DNA of 64,000 bases from Phanerodontia chrysosporium (Eukaryota; Basidiomycota; Agaricomycetes; Polyporales; Phanerochaetaceae), in the NCBI GenBank assembly GCA_001910725.1, contig MJGA01000036.1:62001-126000 (forward strand), read 5' to 3'. Each line of letters begins with the position of its first letter. Position 1 is the stretch's first letter. The notes beneath the pieces were generated by a model, which saw only the letters and a program-made list of their open reading frames with translations, was not told the DNA's origin and ran no database searches. Positions 10,461-22,713 of this stretch are shown in pieces. A program made the translations under genes and the position numbers.

Positions 10461-11712
10461 ATGACAGGACACTCCAACGGTGTGAACGGCGTCGCCCGTG
10501 CGCGGACTCTCTCACCCGGCATCTACGCACCCATCCCGACCTTCTTCAAGCCGGACACAGAAGATTTAGGTGAGTCGTGGGAGTGCCCGCTCTAAGAGTA
10601 CGAGGCCTGACACCGTCTCTCTCAGACTTGGAGCCCTTCGCGGCGCACATTGTGAGGCTCGCCAAGGCCAACGTCCGCCCGCTTATCGCAGGCTCGATGG
10701 GCGAGGCTATCCACTTGACGCACGCAGAGCGAACGACCCTCATCAAGACTGCGCGCGCGGCTCTTGACCATGCCGGCTTCCCGGATGTGCCCGTCATCGC
10801 GGGCACAGGCACCGGCAGCACGCGCGAGACTATCGAGCTGTGCCACGAAGCTGCCGCTGCGGGTGCAGACTTCGTTATTGTTATCGCAAGCGGGTACTTC
10901 GCCGGCGCACTCACAAGGGACGCGCTCAGGGCGTACTTCGTCGAGGTCGCGGAGAAGAGCCCACTCCGGTCATCGTCTATAACTGTGCGTTTATACTTAG
11001 CGTCCGCCTCTGCTGCAGCCCTGACTGGTTTCGTAGTCCCTGGTGCCAGTGGAGGTATTGACCTCGACTCCGACTTGATCACTGAACTCGCCGAGAAATG
11101 CCCCAACCTCTGTGGTGTTAAACTGACGTACGTCACACCCTGGGCCTCTTCCGTATGAGGAGCTGACAAGCCTTTATTAGCTGCGGCAACGTCGGCAAAC
11201 TCACTCGGATATGTGCGACTGTCTCCGAGAAGAGTTTTGCATTGTCACACCCGCGGAAAAACGCAAACGCGCCTTTCCTAGTCTTGGGTGGCTTCGCCGA
11301 CTTTATCCTGCCGTCTACTTTCGTGAACGCCCACGGTGCCATCATCGGTCTTGCGAATGTAGCCCCTGTAAGCAGTGTTATCGCATTTCTAATGGTCGAA
11401 ATGCTGATATCCAAATACACAGCATGCCTGCGCAAAATTGTTCGAGCTATCTGTCGCTTCTTTGGCAGACCCGTCGTTACTCCCGAGGCACAGCGCTTGC
11501 AGGGAATCGTCGCACGTGGTGACTTTACCATTGCGAAGACGTCCATCGCCGGAACAAAGGTCTTGCTTGACAAGCTGTACAGCTACGGCGGTCTCCCGCG
11601 CAAGCCACTCCCACCTATGCAAAGCGAGGCCATACAGACGCTGTGGGAACACCCGCACGTAGTTGAACTCGTCGCGGCGGAGCGCGAGCTCAGCGGCAAG
11701 ATTGCGCAGTAG
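10461..11712 (+). pseudogene. DHDPS/NAL-family class I aldolase with two frameshifts
   Basis: TIM-barrel pyruvate-type aldolase, of the type used in fungal 2-keto-3-deoxy sugar acid breakdown (for example L-threo-3-deoxy-hexulosonate aldolase in D-galacturonate catabolism) or 4-hydroxy-2-oxoglutarate cleavage. Starts at ATG 10,461 (MTGHSNGVNG). Motifs in order: LSPGIYAPIPTFF, AGSMGEAIHLTHAER, VIAGTGTGSTRETIELC, VIVYNFPGASGGIDLDSD, CGVKLTCGNVGK with the Schiff-base Lys, then GAIIGLANVAP. Introns: 10,569-10,625, 10,985-11,036, one after GVKLT and one after NVAP. Two breaks occur: near 10,958-10,962 (KSP to TPVIVYN) and near 11,480 (SLLP to EAQRLQG). Each would be repaired by one extra C in a CCC run. 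Stop TAG at 11,710. Family is clear; exact substrate is not. Confidence 0.75.
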
Positions 11713-12872
11713 AACGCATTGAATGCCCACGATGCCACGAGCAGCGAGCTCGTTTCTGGGTCATCTTCGAAAGTTACGGATGGATCGCTTGTTGTATCAT
11801 TACATTACGTTGTATCATCTGCCTGTGCGTGTCAATAACACATTTTAGAGCTCGTTTGAGGCCTCTCCCATGTACTCGCTGCACGAGCGCTGGCCTTGTG
11901 GCGTCTGATGGGACCAGACCCTTCTCACGGTTGTAATCTTCAGACGACTCTTTGGATGCCGCATCTGTCCCCCTGACTAGTTCTCTTGACGATTTCTACT
12001 CCATTCCCAGGCTCCCTTTCATGCGCTCAGGCGTGGTCTGTACATCATGTAAGGCTGTGGCGGGCGACTAAACCTTGTGCAGCTGGAAGCAGCCGTCGGG
12101 CACCATAGCCTGACTTGTTCACAGTGCCTGGCTCGCAAACTGCTGAACGGATCTACTCCGTGGCGTATATGTCCTGCTATGACCCGGAACTGTCTTGGGC
12201 CTTTACAGCAATCTCAGTTGTACCATATACGATGCTTCTGGCTGCCTTTCGTTTGCAAGAAAGAAGATACTACAAAATACACTGTTCGCTGACACTTGTA
12301 ACAGTTTGGACACCGCCATATTGCGGAAGAGTAGTTTGAGGTTTACCGAGTTCTGCCAGACCTTCCCGCAGCTGCCATGAGCGCCGGCACGGTGCGTAAC
12401 TGGAAGTATATTCAAATCGTGCATTGCAACTCGCTGCTTATCGAAGGCTGGTGGGCTTGGTCGCCCAAATACGGTCGTGAATTGGATCATGATGCATGAG
12501 CCTCACGCGGGATTCTGCCCGGGCACATGTTGTCCATTCCTACTTCTACAATTCTGCTTGGTCTCCTTGATCGCTGTGCTCGTCTGCCGCATCAGCCCCG
12601 TGTTCGAGTGGTACGTCACCACTTCCGGGGCTGTGTGTCACCCATTCTGGCACTCTAGATGCAGACGTGCAGTAGCTATGGCATAGACTAGGGGCACTAT
12701 TGCGAGATCATCTCCGCGAAACACGTTCCTGATATATACTGATGATTCGTGACACATGCATTATTCGATGGCTATGCAGGACAAAGTTTGAGGACCGAGT
12801 AGGACCGTGAGGGCAACTTGCAAAGTGTGTGCAAAAGCTGAAGGCTTTCGCAAGAAAAAGAAAAGCAAATTA
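11713..12872. other. Intergenic region, possibly with a decayed coding remnant
   Basis: No intact gene. A plus-strand frame at about 12,115-12,330 reads SVAYMSCYDPELSWAFTAIS and continues into a hydrophobic, membrane-segment-like stretch, but it has no clean start, splice partners or catalytic motif downstream. The remainder shows nothing recognisable. Confidence 0.35.
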
Positions 12873-12976
12873 GGGCTCAGCCGGGAATTGAACCCGGGAC
12901 CTCCTGCAGTTTCCCCAGATAACGTGGGGGGTTTGAACAACCCGAAGCAGGAATCATACTACTAGACCACTGAGCC
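12873..12976 (-). tRNA. tRNA-Pro (anticodon CGG) with intron
   Basis: Minus-strand cloverleaf: acceptor stem GGCTCAG pairs with CTGAGCC plus discriminator C, the D-arm region holds GGTCTAGTAGTATGATT, the T-arm CCGGG-TTCAATT-CCCGG matches perfectly. The anticodon stem CCTGC/GCAGG encloses a loop TTCGGG followed by an intron of about 30 bases before the loop closes. The intron sits one base after the anticodon, the canonical nuclear position, and contains a C-run/G-run hairpin (CCCC..GGGG). Anticodon CGG reads the Pro codon CCG. No CCA is encoded, as expected in a eukaryote. Confidence 0.85.
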
Positions 12977-13312
12977 GTGAATGTCGCGAGGATGCTGACA
13001 TACAGTGCGCTGTGTTGAGTGTCAAGAAAGCTGTCTTCCCCCAGAAATGACGCAGTACATGTTGAACCCCACGGCAGCGAGACGTTGTATCTTTATATTC
13101 CACTTATAAAGTCGCTGTTGGGAGTGGGGTGTCCAGGTTGGACCCGACGAGGCCTGACGAGGCCTTACGTTGCTACGTAGTTTGGTAGCGCCGAGAGGAA
13201 ACGCGCGCGCTTCGGTCTCGCCCCGCCCTGAAGCTACGTTACACTCTCCCTATCACCCAACGACTCTTGAGGACGGTGCTCTCGGCGGGCTCGACGTGTC
13301 ATCATCCTCGCC
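12977..13312 (+). promoter_or_regulatory. Upstream region of the clathrin heavy chain gene
   Basis: 336 bases between the tRNA and the clathrin ATG. Contains a TATA-like CTTATAAAG at about 13,103-13,111, roughly 200 bases before the ATG, and a pyrimidine-rich CTCTCCCTATCACC stretch at about 13,244-13,257. No coding frame seen. Confidence 0.4.
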
Positions 13313-16300
13313 ATGGCTCTAGATATCTCGAAACCCATCGCGTTCTGTGAACACCTTCAACTGTCAAGTCTCGGCGTCCAGCCAGCATCCATCTCCTTCC
13401 AGGTGCGTATACGCGTACTGTGCTGCGCCGAGAGCACACTCGTTGCTCACGATCCCCTCTCTGCAGACCCTTACTCTCGAGTCAGACCATTTCATATGTG
13501 TACGGGAGAAGGTCAACGAGCAGAACCAAGTCGTCATCATCGACCTCGCGGATGCCAACAATGTCCTCCGCCGCCCAATTACAGCGGATTCCGCAATCAT
13601 GCATCCACACAAGAAGATTCTCGCGTTGAAGGGTTCGTTGTCCTTCTTTTCTAAAATATGGCAATACTCAGTCCTGTATAGCTGGACGAACTCTGCAGAT
13701 ATTCAATATCGAGACGAAGCAGAAGGTCAAGTCGCATGTGAACGACTCCGACGTCGTGTTTTGGAAGTGGATATCCGAGACGACCATTGGGATGGTCACA
13801 GAGACTGCCGTATATCACTGGAGCATTGCCGACCAGACGTCCCCACCGCAGAAGATCTTCGACCGCCATCCCACTCTGGTCGGTGCTCAGATCATCAACT
13901 ATCGCGCCAGCGCGGACGAGAAGTGGCTTGTCCTCATAGGCATCTCTGGCAACACAACCAATCCGTCCGCGTTCAAGGTTAAAGGCGCAATGCAGCTTTA
14001 CAGCCGAGAGCGGGGCGTTAGCCAACCTATCGAAGGTCATGCCGCGTCTTTTGCCGAGCTTAAGTTAGATGGACATCAGCACGTCACGAAGCTATTTGCA
14101 TTCTCCGTTCGCACTGCGGCCGGTGCGAAGGTGCGTATCAATTTTGGGCTTCGGGAATGTTAGTCTAACATGGGCTGTAGCTTCATATAGTCGAGATTGA
14201 CCACCAAGCTCCTGACCCGCCCTTCACGAAGAAGGCTGTCGACGTCTACTTCCCACCGGAAGCTACAAATGACTTCCCCGTCGCGATGCAGGTATCCAAG
14301 AAGCACGGAATCGTCTACCTTGTCACGAAGTATGGGTTCATCCATCTGTACGACCTCGAGTCCGGTGCATGCATCTACATGAACCGCATCTCAGGCGAGA
14401 CCATCTTTGTCACTGCCGAGCACGAGAGCACACACGGGATCATCGGTGTCAACAAGAAGGGCCAAGTTCTCAGCGTGAATGTCGACGAGCAGACCATCAT
14501 TCCATACATCCTTACGACTCTCAACAACACGGAGCTCGCCTTCAAGCTTGCGAGTCGTGCAAACCTACCCGGAGCGGACGACCTGTACATCAAGCAGTAT
14601 CAGGCGCTGTTTCAGAGTGGTCAGTACGGCGAGGCCGCCAAGATTGCGGCGAACTCTCCTCGAGTAAGTGCCGTGAATGTATGTGTGGACTGCTGATCTT
14701 ATATCCTCCAGGGCATTCTGCGTACCGCGCAAGTCATTGAATCGTTCAAGACGGCGCCGACGCCCCCTGGCGGTCTCTCACCCATTCTCCAATACTTCGG
14801 CATCTTGCTCGAGAAGGGAGAATTGAACCACCTGGAGTCTGTGGAGCTTGCGCGGCCAGTCTTGCAGCAAGGTCGCAAACAGTTACTCGAAAAGTGGCTG
14901 AAGGAGAACAAGGTGCTTCGTTCTTTGCCCTGCTCTTCTTTATGCAGGCGCTCATGATCTCACTACAGCTGACCTGCAGCGAAGAGCTCGGCGACATCGT
15001 ACGCTTGCATGATCTGACATTGGCGCTCAGCGTGTACTTGCGCGCGAACGTTCCCAACAAGGTCATTGCGTGCTTCGCCGAAACTGGCCAGACGGACAAG
15101 ATCGTTCTCTACTGCAAGAAGGTCGGCTACACGCCAGATTACATCGGCCTGCTCCAGCACATTATGCGCACAAATCCTGAGAAGGGCGCCGAGTTTGCTG
15201 CGCAGCTTGTCAACGACGAGAACGGTCCGCTTGTTGACGTTGAGCGGGTATGTGTCAATTGACAGAGCTGGATTCTTTACTCAAATTTGGAATTGCAGGT
15301 TGTAGATATCTTCATGTCTCAGAACATGATCCAACCCGCGACGTCCTTCTTGCTCGACGCCCTAAAGGACAACAAGCCGGAACAGGGTCATCTTCAGACT
15401 CGTCTTCTCGAGATGAACCTTTTGCACGCCCCTCAAGTTGCGGACGCTATACTTGGCAACGAGATGTTCACGCACTACGACCGTCCGCGCATCGCTAACT
15501 TGTGCGAGAAGGCTGGTCTTCTCCAGAGGGTGAGTGGCCCGTGATCGACGAAGACCAATCCATCTCACTGAGAACTCCTTCAGGCTCTTGAGCACTATGA
15601 AGACCTGGCAGACATCAAGCGCGTCATCGTGCACGCAAGCGCGTTCCCCATGGACGTAAGTGACCTAGATTAATGTCTCTGGGTAACACTCACCGTCCTA
15701 TTACACAGTGGCTCGTGAATTACTTTAGCCGTCTCACGACCGAGCAGTCCATGGCATGCTTGTACGAGATGCTCCGTGTCAACATACGACAAAACCTGCA
15801 GGCTGTCATTCAAATCGCGACGAAATACTCGGATATATTGGGTCCCGTGAAGCTTATCGAAATGTTCGAATCTTTCAAGAGCTTCGAGGGTCTCTACTAC
15901 TATCTCGGGTCTATTGTCAATCTCAGCCAGGATCCCGAAGTGCACTTCAAGTACATCCAGGCGGCGACTCGCACCGGACAAATTCGCGAAGTCGAACGCA
16001 TCTGTCGAGAGAGCAACTTCTACAACCCGGAGAAGGTGAAGAACTTCCTCAAGGAAGCCAAGTTGTCCGACCAGTTACCCCTCATCATCGTCTGCGACCG
16101 CTTCGGCTTTGTGCACGATCTCGTGCTATACCTGTACCAGAACGGTCTCATCAACTTCATCGAAGTATACGTCCAGCGGGTCAATTCAGCTCGTACTCCG
16201 CAGGTCATCGGCGGGCTACTCGATGTTGACTGTGACGAGACTACGATCAAGAGCTTGCTCGCCTCAGTCCCCGGCAACTTTGCTATCGACGAGCTGGTGC

Positions 16301-19300
16301 ACGAGGTTGAAACCCGCAACCGACTCAAGCTAATCCTTCCGTGGTTGGAGGCGCGCGTACAAGCTGGAAGCCAAGATCCTGCTGTCTACAATGCGCTTGC
16401 AAAGATCTACATTGACAGCAACAACAACCCCGAGCAGTTCCTCAAGGAGAACAACGTACGTCATGATGGTCTTGCATCTCGTTTTGGTATTGATGTCGTT
16501 CTGCGTTAGCTTTACGAACCGCTTGTTGTTGGCAAGTTCTGCGAGGCGCGCGATCCCTACCTCGCCTACATCGCGTATGCAAAAGGATTCTGCGACGAGG
16601 AGCTGATTGCGATCACGAACGAGAACTCAATGTTCAAGCAGCAGGCCCGCTACCTCGTCAAGCGTCGCCAGCCCGAGCTGTGGGCCCAGGTACTCACTCC
16701 CGACAACATTCACCGGCGTCAGCTCATCGACCAAGTCATTGCAACTGCTATGCCTGAGTCAACTGATCCGGACGACGTCTCCGTCACAGTCAAGGCCTTC
16801 CTCTCCGCTGACCTCCCGATCGAGCTGATCGAGCTGCTCGAGAAGATCATCTTGGAGCCCTCTCCGTTTAGCGAGAACAAGAACCTGCAGAACCTCTTGA
16901 TGCTGACAGCCATCCGTGCGGACAAAGGCAAGGTCGTGGGCTACATCGACAAGCTGCAGCACTATGATGCGGGTGAGATCGCGAAGATTGCCACCGAGCA
17001 CGGGCTGTATGAAGAGGCCTTCCTCATCTACAAGAAGTATGAACAGCATGCGATGGCGATCAACGTGCTTGTTGAGCACATCGTATCCCTCGACCGCGGT
17101 GTTGAATACGCTACTAAGGTTAACAAGCCTGAGGTTTGGTCGAGGTTAGCGAAGGCTCAGTTGGACGGGTTACGCATCAAGGATGCGATCGGTCAGCAGA
17201 TTCTCACCTGTTGATTGACCTACATTTGCTCATTTCATTTCTTGCAGATTCGTACATCAAAGCCCAGGATCCTACTAACTACGCAGAAGTCATCGAGATT
17301 GCTAACCGCGCTGGAAAGCATGACGACCTCGTTCGCTTCCTCCAGATGGCCCGCAAGCACCTCCGCGAGCCTAAGATTGATACCGAGCTCGCGTACGCGT
17401 ATGCCAAGACCGACCGCTTGCATGACATGGAAGACTTCCTCAGCATGACGAACGTCGCGGACATTCTCGAGGTCGGAGAGAAGTGTTTCGAAGATGAGCT
17501 CTATCAAGCAGCCAAACTGCTCTTCACAAGCATCTCCAACTGGGCTCGTCTCGCAACAACGCTCATCTACCTGGGCGAGAACCAGGGCGCCGTCGAGAGT
17601 GCACGGAAAGCAGGCAACACACAGTGAGTGACGCGTCAGTTTATTGCTGTCGCCATAGCTAACATGCGATAGGGTGTGGAAGCAAGTCCACGCTGCATGC
17701 TTGGAGAAGAAAGAATTCCGCTTGGTGCGTAAAGCCTTGTCCGGTCAGAGGACGGTCTAATATTGGCCATCCAGGCACAAATTTGCGGTCTCAACATCAT
17801 TGTCCACGCGGAGGAGCTGCCTGCTATCGTTCAGGCGTATGAGCGTCGGGGACATTTCGACGAAATTCTCCAGTTGCTTGAAGCGGGTTTGAGTCTGGAG
17901 CGTGCGCACGTGGGTACTTCCCTCTCATGTTGACCAACTGCATTGATAGCGTCTCCTGTAGATGGGTATCTTCACTGAGCTGGCAATCTTGTACAGCAAG
18001 TATCGCCCTGAGAAGCGTAAGTATAATCCAGGTACATGTTGCGCTCGTGCTGATCATTCCCGCTAGTCATGGAACACTTGAAGCTGTTTGTGTCCCGAAT
18101 CAATATCCCTAAGGTGAGCTTTGTGATAGCTGTTCTTGCCACCAGTAGTTGAGTATGTGCATAGGTTATCAAAGCCGCCGAACGCGCCCATCTCTGGCCA
18201 GAGCTCGTATTCCTGTACATCAAGTACGACGAGTTTGTAAGCATTTATCTCCGTACCTCCACGACGACAGTGCCGACGCTTCCTTAGGACAATGCTGCCC
18301 TCGCGATGATCGAGCGCTCCGCTGACGCCTGGGAACACAACCAGTTTAAGGACGTCATTGTTCGAGTGGCCAACATTGAGATGTGAGTGTCTCCTCTGTT
18401 TGCTACCTCATGAGAACTCATATGCCATTGGCAGCTACTACAAGGCACTCACGTTCTACCTGCAAGAGCAGCCTACGCTCTTGACTGATCTTCTGAGCGT
18501 GATGATCCCTCGTATCGACCATACTCGTGTCGTCAAGATGTTCAGACAGATCGACCATATTCCTCTTATACGGTCATACCTCATTGCAGTGCAGCATGTG
18601 AGTCGTAGATACTCCGTACATTTATGCAGTACTCACATTTTATCTCGTCTTCAGCTCAACATCGAGGCCGTCAACGACGCGTACAACGACTTACTCATTG
18701 AGGAAGAGGATTACAAGACTCTCCGAGACTCGATTGACAGTTTTGACAACTTCAACAACATCAGCCTCGCGCAGCGGCTAGAGAAGCACGAGCTTCTTGA
18801 ATTCAGGAGGCTCGCAGCTCACTTGTACAAGGTGAGTACTTTGCTGCGACTATCGGAAATGGATATTCATAAGTTCGGTGTAGAAAAACGGTCGTTGGGA
18901 AGAGTCCATTGCGCTCTCCAAGCAAGATAAGTTGTACAAGGACGCGATGATCACTGCAGCTGTTTCTTCCAGCACGGAGGTCGCCGAGGATCTCATCAGC
19001 TACTTCGTTGACATCGGCAACAAGGAATGTTTCGCCGCCATGCTCTATGTCTGCTTCGACCTTTTGCGTGAGGACGTCATCGAGGAACTATCGTGGCAGC
19101 ATGCCCTCAACGACTTCTACATGCCCTACAAGATTCAGAAGAAGCGTTCGCTCATCGACCGGCTAGCGGCACTCGAGAAGCAGGTGCAGGAGCACTCTCA
19201 AAAAGAGTCGCAAAAGGAACAGCAAGAAGCCGAGGCACCCATCATCAACCCTGGGATGAATCGTCTCCTCATCACGCAGGGCAACGGCTACCCTGCTCAG

Positions 19301-19438
19301 GCTCCGCCAATCCTCAACGGTATGCCCACGGGTATGCCTCCAATGGGTGTCCCTCCTGTAAGCCTGGCCACCCTCCCTCACGTGGATGTTACTCACCTGA
19401 CTCCATTCCAGATGATGACCGGATTCGGAGGCTTCTGA
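13313..19438 (+). CDS. CHC1: Clathrin heavy chain
   Basis: Scaffold of the clathrin triskelion for vesicle formation at the plasma membrane, trans-Golgi and endosomes. Begins [20 protein letters not shown] with the N-terminal beta-propeller (about residues 1-330; [29 protein letters not shown]), the linker, seven clathrin repeats (for example [78 protein letters not shown]) and the trimerisation hub ([19 protein letters not shown]) ending TGFGGF. About 1,680 residues, normal for the family. More than fifteen short introns; each junction I checked restores the conserved frame (for example [19 protein letters not shown] across an intron at about 13,634-13,680). A last intron precedes MMTGFGGF. 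No frameshift or lost segment seen. Stop TGA 19,436-19,438. Confidence 0.97.
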
Positions 19439-19728
19439 TGTAGGATCTCTTTTGCTGTCGAGTAGGCCTAGTATATATTCATTATGTGTGCGTTCGTACT
19501 TCGGAGACTACTTATCCCTTGTTCCCTGATCATAACAGTCTCGGGTACGAGCATCCTGTGAGCCGAAACTGTAAACCTCTACGCAACAACGCTCAGCGAA
19601 ACAGAAAGGGAATGCGTAGCGTTTATATAGCAGTACTATTGTAACCGCTTAGTCTGTGGGCCGGCCTCTTAAATTCCGTAAGGGGTACTAGTAACCTACG
19701 CGTCCCCCACTTGACCTCCCCGTTCGCG

Positions 19729-21387
19729 ATGCTTTTCTTGGCTGATCTAGTCCACTGCCCGTCACTGGGACAGGTGGAAATTCTCAAAGATCACGTTTTA
19801 GGTAGGCATTGAATGTCTATCCGACACTCTGTGGACGAAGCCTGACGACATTGCATGACGCGGGCCCGGTAGAGGTCGATGCCAGGGGCTTCATAACATA
19901 CATCCAGCCTGCGAACTCTCCACCTTCGCAGGTCAAACTGGAAAGCTGCGAGTTCGTCCACCGGGTTCCTCAAGGCAGCTTCTTGCTCCCAACCTTTTGC
20001 GACTTGCATCTTCATGCCCCGCAATTCCTCTACCAAGGAACCGGACTTCACCTGCCGCTTATGCAGTGGCTCGATGAGTACGCTTTCAAAGCTGAGGAAA
20101 GGATCGACAACGACCCCGCACTTGCTCGCCACGTCTATACTCGACTTGCGAGACGATTAGTCGAGCACGGGACTGGGGCTGTTCTCCTTTTCGGGACGAT
20201 CAAAGAAGATACGAAGTGAGCATGCCGACTGCGTCCGACTGTATGTGTATCTTACTACCGTCAACTCAATAGCCTCATCCTCGCGCAGTGCATGAGAGCT
20301 GCTGGGATCCGCGCTTTCGTAGGCAAGCTCTCGATGGATAGAAATTCTCGATCGACTTACATTGAAGCATCGGCGCAAAGCTCACTCATTGCTGCGCAGT
20401 CGTTTGTCGATAAATGTTGCTCTCTTGAGGACGGCATCGAGCCACATCGCCGACTGGTCGAGCCTGTCATCACCCCACGTTTCGTCCCAACGTGTTCTGA
20501 CGAGTTGCTCCATGGTTTGGGTCGTCTCGCGCAACAACGCGGGCTGCGAGTGCAGAGCCATATGGCTGAAGCCCTTGACCAGGTGAAATGGGTGAGACAC
20601 GAACGGGGACGCGAAGATATGGATGTCTTTGAGCAAGTAAGTCTCTTTAATTTATCTATTCCTCGTCGTGCAGCTGAGTGTTGATGCGACTCCAGAGCGG
20701 CCTCTTGACGACTCGAACAGTGCAAGCTCATTGCACATTCCTCGAGCTTCACTCCCTCTCAGTCGTGGCCAAGAAAGGCTCCGCCATCGCGCACTGTCCA
20801 CTCTCAAATGCGTACTTCTCCGCTGCGCCTTTTCGCCTTCGAGAGGCACTCGACATTGGGGTGACGGTCGGGTTAGGTACGGACATCGCCGGAGGCTACG
20901 ACATTGACATTATGTCGGCCATGAGGCACGCAGTGACCGTGTCGAGAATGCGAGAAGGATCGAGACACTTAGACCTTGCCAACAACGTGCCGGGATCAGG
21001 CGAGTGCAAGCCACTGTCCATTGACTGGAAAGAGTCTTTGTACCTGGCGACAGCAGGTGGGGCCAATGCACTGGGACTTGGCACCGGTCGCTTCCTCCTA
21101 GGAGCTCCGTTTGATGTGCAGTGCAGTGAGTTATGGGATTCTAATGACATAGTGAATCATACATATCTCACGAAACATGCTTTTCAGTACAGATCGTAGA
21201 CGAAGGGACTGGAATCGGTGTCGGTCCACTTGACTTCATCGACGGAGAAGACCTGGGAATGGGCGCATGGTCTCTCACCGAGGAAATGGTTGAGAAATGG
21301 TGGTGTCTAGGAGACTTCAGGAACAGAATAACTACGTGGATTCAGGGACAAGAGATAGCACGTACGGAGAAGAGTGTGGACCTGTAA
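19729..21387 (+). CDS. GUD1: Guanine deaminase
   Basis: Zinc amidohydrolase converting guanine to xanthine plus ammonia in purine salvage and catabolism. Start ATG 19,729 gives MLFLADLVHCPSLGQVEILK, and a 71-base intron (19,802-19,872) then leads into VDARGFITYI; without this exon the protein lacks its N-terminal strand. Exons 19,729-19,801, 19,873-20,215, 20,273-20,636, 20,696-21,125, 21,188-21,387 sum to 470 codons exactly. Metal and substrate motifs: FCDLHLHAPQF (HxH), the QWLDEYAFKAEER loop, VQSHMAEALDQVKW, VQAHCTFL and GLGTDIAGGYD (final metal Asp). 469 residues, usual for the family. The 3' neighbour on the other strand ends 10 bases away, so transcripts should overlap. Confidence 0.93.
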
Positions 21388-21397
21388 GAACGCGTCT

Positions 21398-22467
21398 TCA
21401 TGTAAGCGTCGTCTCGTGCGATTCAGCCTCTAGAGTCTCCCAGCTAGGAAGACCCACTACACCAGGCAGAGCTCGCCAGGATTCTTCGCGAAGGTTGTCC
21501 GCATCTTGACTAAATGCAGTACGACAGGCGGTGCAAACGTCCGGCATCTCAAGCAATTGGTCCTGTGCCTGCCTCATGAAGTGGAACGGACCGGTGCGCG
21601 GATTCCATTGTCTCGAAAGCAAGTTGGACAAACGGTGGAATGCCCTTGTGCACTGCGTATTGTTCTTGCAATCTGCGGGAACTGTCCTTTCAGTAGCGCA
21701 GGTCTTGCGAGAGAAATCGAGTAGTAGCTGTATGCGATATTGAAAGACCAGAGTGTAGTCTTGCAGAGTCTGCATCGTGATATTCGACAAGGGTCGTGAC
21801 GCATGTTCTATTTGAAGCTTAGGATGGTCGCCTTGAAGCAAGTCCGATAATGGATATAGGGAGAGAAAGTATAGTGCGGACGGTATGAGAATGCGTGCAT
21901 CGGTAGAAAGGGCGAGGTTCAAGACATGCAATGGGTGAACAAAGGGATATGTCAGACCGTCAACGGGAGGCGTGGTGAGAGCGAGCTCGAGCATGTCGTC
22001 ATGTCCCTTCAGTGTGTAGGACCATGTCTTCGCGAGATGTTGTATGACTTGTGTCCGCAGATGGGCAATACAGTATTTCGTCGACATGCGTAAGATTCCC
22101 GCAGCGTAGAAGAAATCCTCGATACTGGTATTTCGAAGGTTCCTACGTAGTCTTAGAGAGTTAGTCAGACCCGAAAGATGATCGATACTCACAGCGAAAC
22201 CCCGTCATACAGTGCTTTGATGATATTGCTCAACTCTACTGGCACATCGTGCATGTAAACCATCGGGCATTGATCCGAGCTTTCAGAGTTTGGTGGAGGT
22301 TCTGCTACCTCAAACATGGCCCGAAAAACATCGGAGTGACGTGCTAGGACGCCACGGTGAACCTTGAACGCGATCGGCGAGTCCTCGAAGGAAGTAAGCA
22401 AGACAATGTTGCCGTCGTCGAACCATGGGTCACCTCTCCTCCCGACTGGAACTATCGAGTCGCGCAT
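21398..22467 (-). CDS. BTB/POZ domain protein
   Basis: Two exons (22,467-22,193 and 22,142-21,398) joined across a 50-base intron give 340 codons including stop. I use ATG 22,467 (MRDSIVPVGRRGDPWFDDGN); an in-frame GTG upstream is not a likely start. Residues about 15-110 match the BTB fold used by basidiomycetes: DGNIVLLTSFEDSPIAFKVH, RGVLARHSDVFRAMFE, YMHDVPVELSNIIKALYDG. The intron falls right after this block and the frame resumes at NLRNTSIEDFFYAAGILRMS. The rest is helical with a Cys pair (VCTACRTAF) near the end. BTB proteins dimerise and some recruit cullin-3; no partner domain is visible here, and many Agaricomycetes hold dozens of such genes of unknown role. Confidence 0.82.
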
Positions 22468-22713
22468 ATGCTTTCGGGTTGTGTGCACCGCTGTGACTGT
22501 TTGGAGGAGCGCAAGTCAAGAAGGTTGAGTGTTGCTAGGAGGTCCAACGCGCGGACAAGTCGTAAGAAGCGCGCCCTGACCGCATAGTGCCGAGGTCAAC
22601 ACACTTTCACCATGGATACAAAGACCTCCGACTACGCGATGGGCCAGCACATTCCTAGAAATCGCATTGTAGGTCTACCACAGATCCAGAGCCCCGTACA
22701 ATACACGACATGT

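Noticed and set aside
10577..11158. Aldolase read straight through 10,958-11,040 without a frameshift
   Set aside because: The read-through LRSSSITVRLYLASASAAAL lacks the conserved TPVIVYN segment, which is present in the next frame and is followed by a good 52-base intron.
14000..19400. Frameshift damage in the clathrin gene similar to GH30 and aldolase
   Set aside because: Every apparent break that I followed (13,634, 16,455, 17,190, 17,625, 19,360) is resolved by a canonical short intron.
19809..20219. Guanine deaminase start at 19,809
   Set aside because: That codon is TTG and the sequence there is intronic; the ATG at 19,729 with a 71-base intron gives the conserved N-terminus and an exact 470-codon sum.
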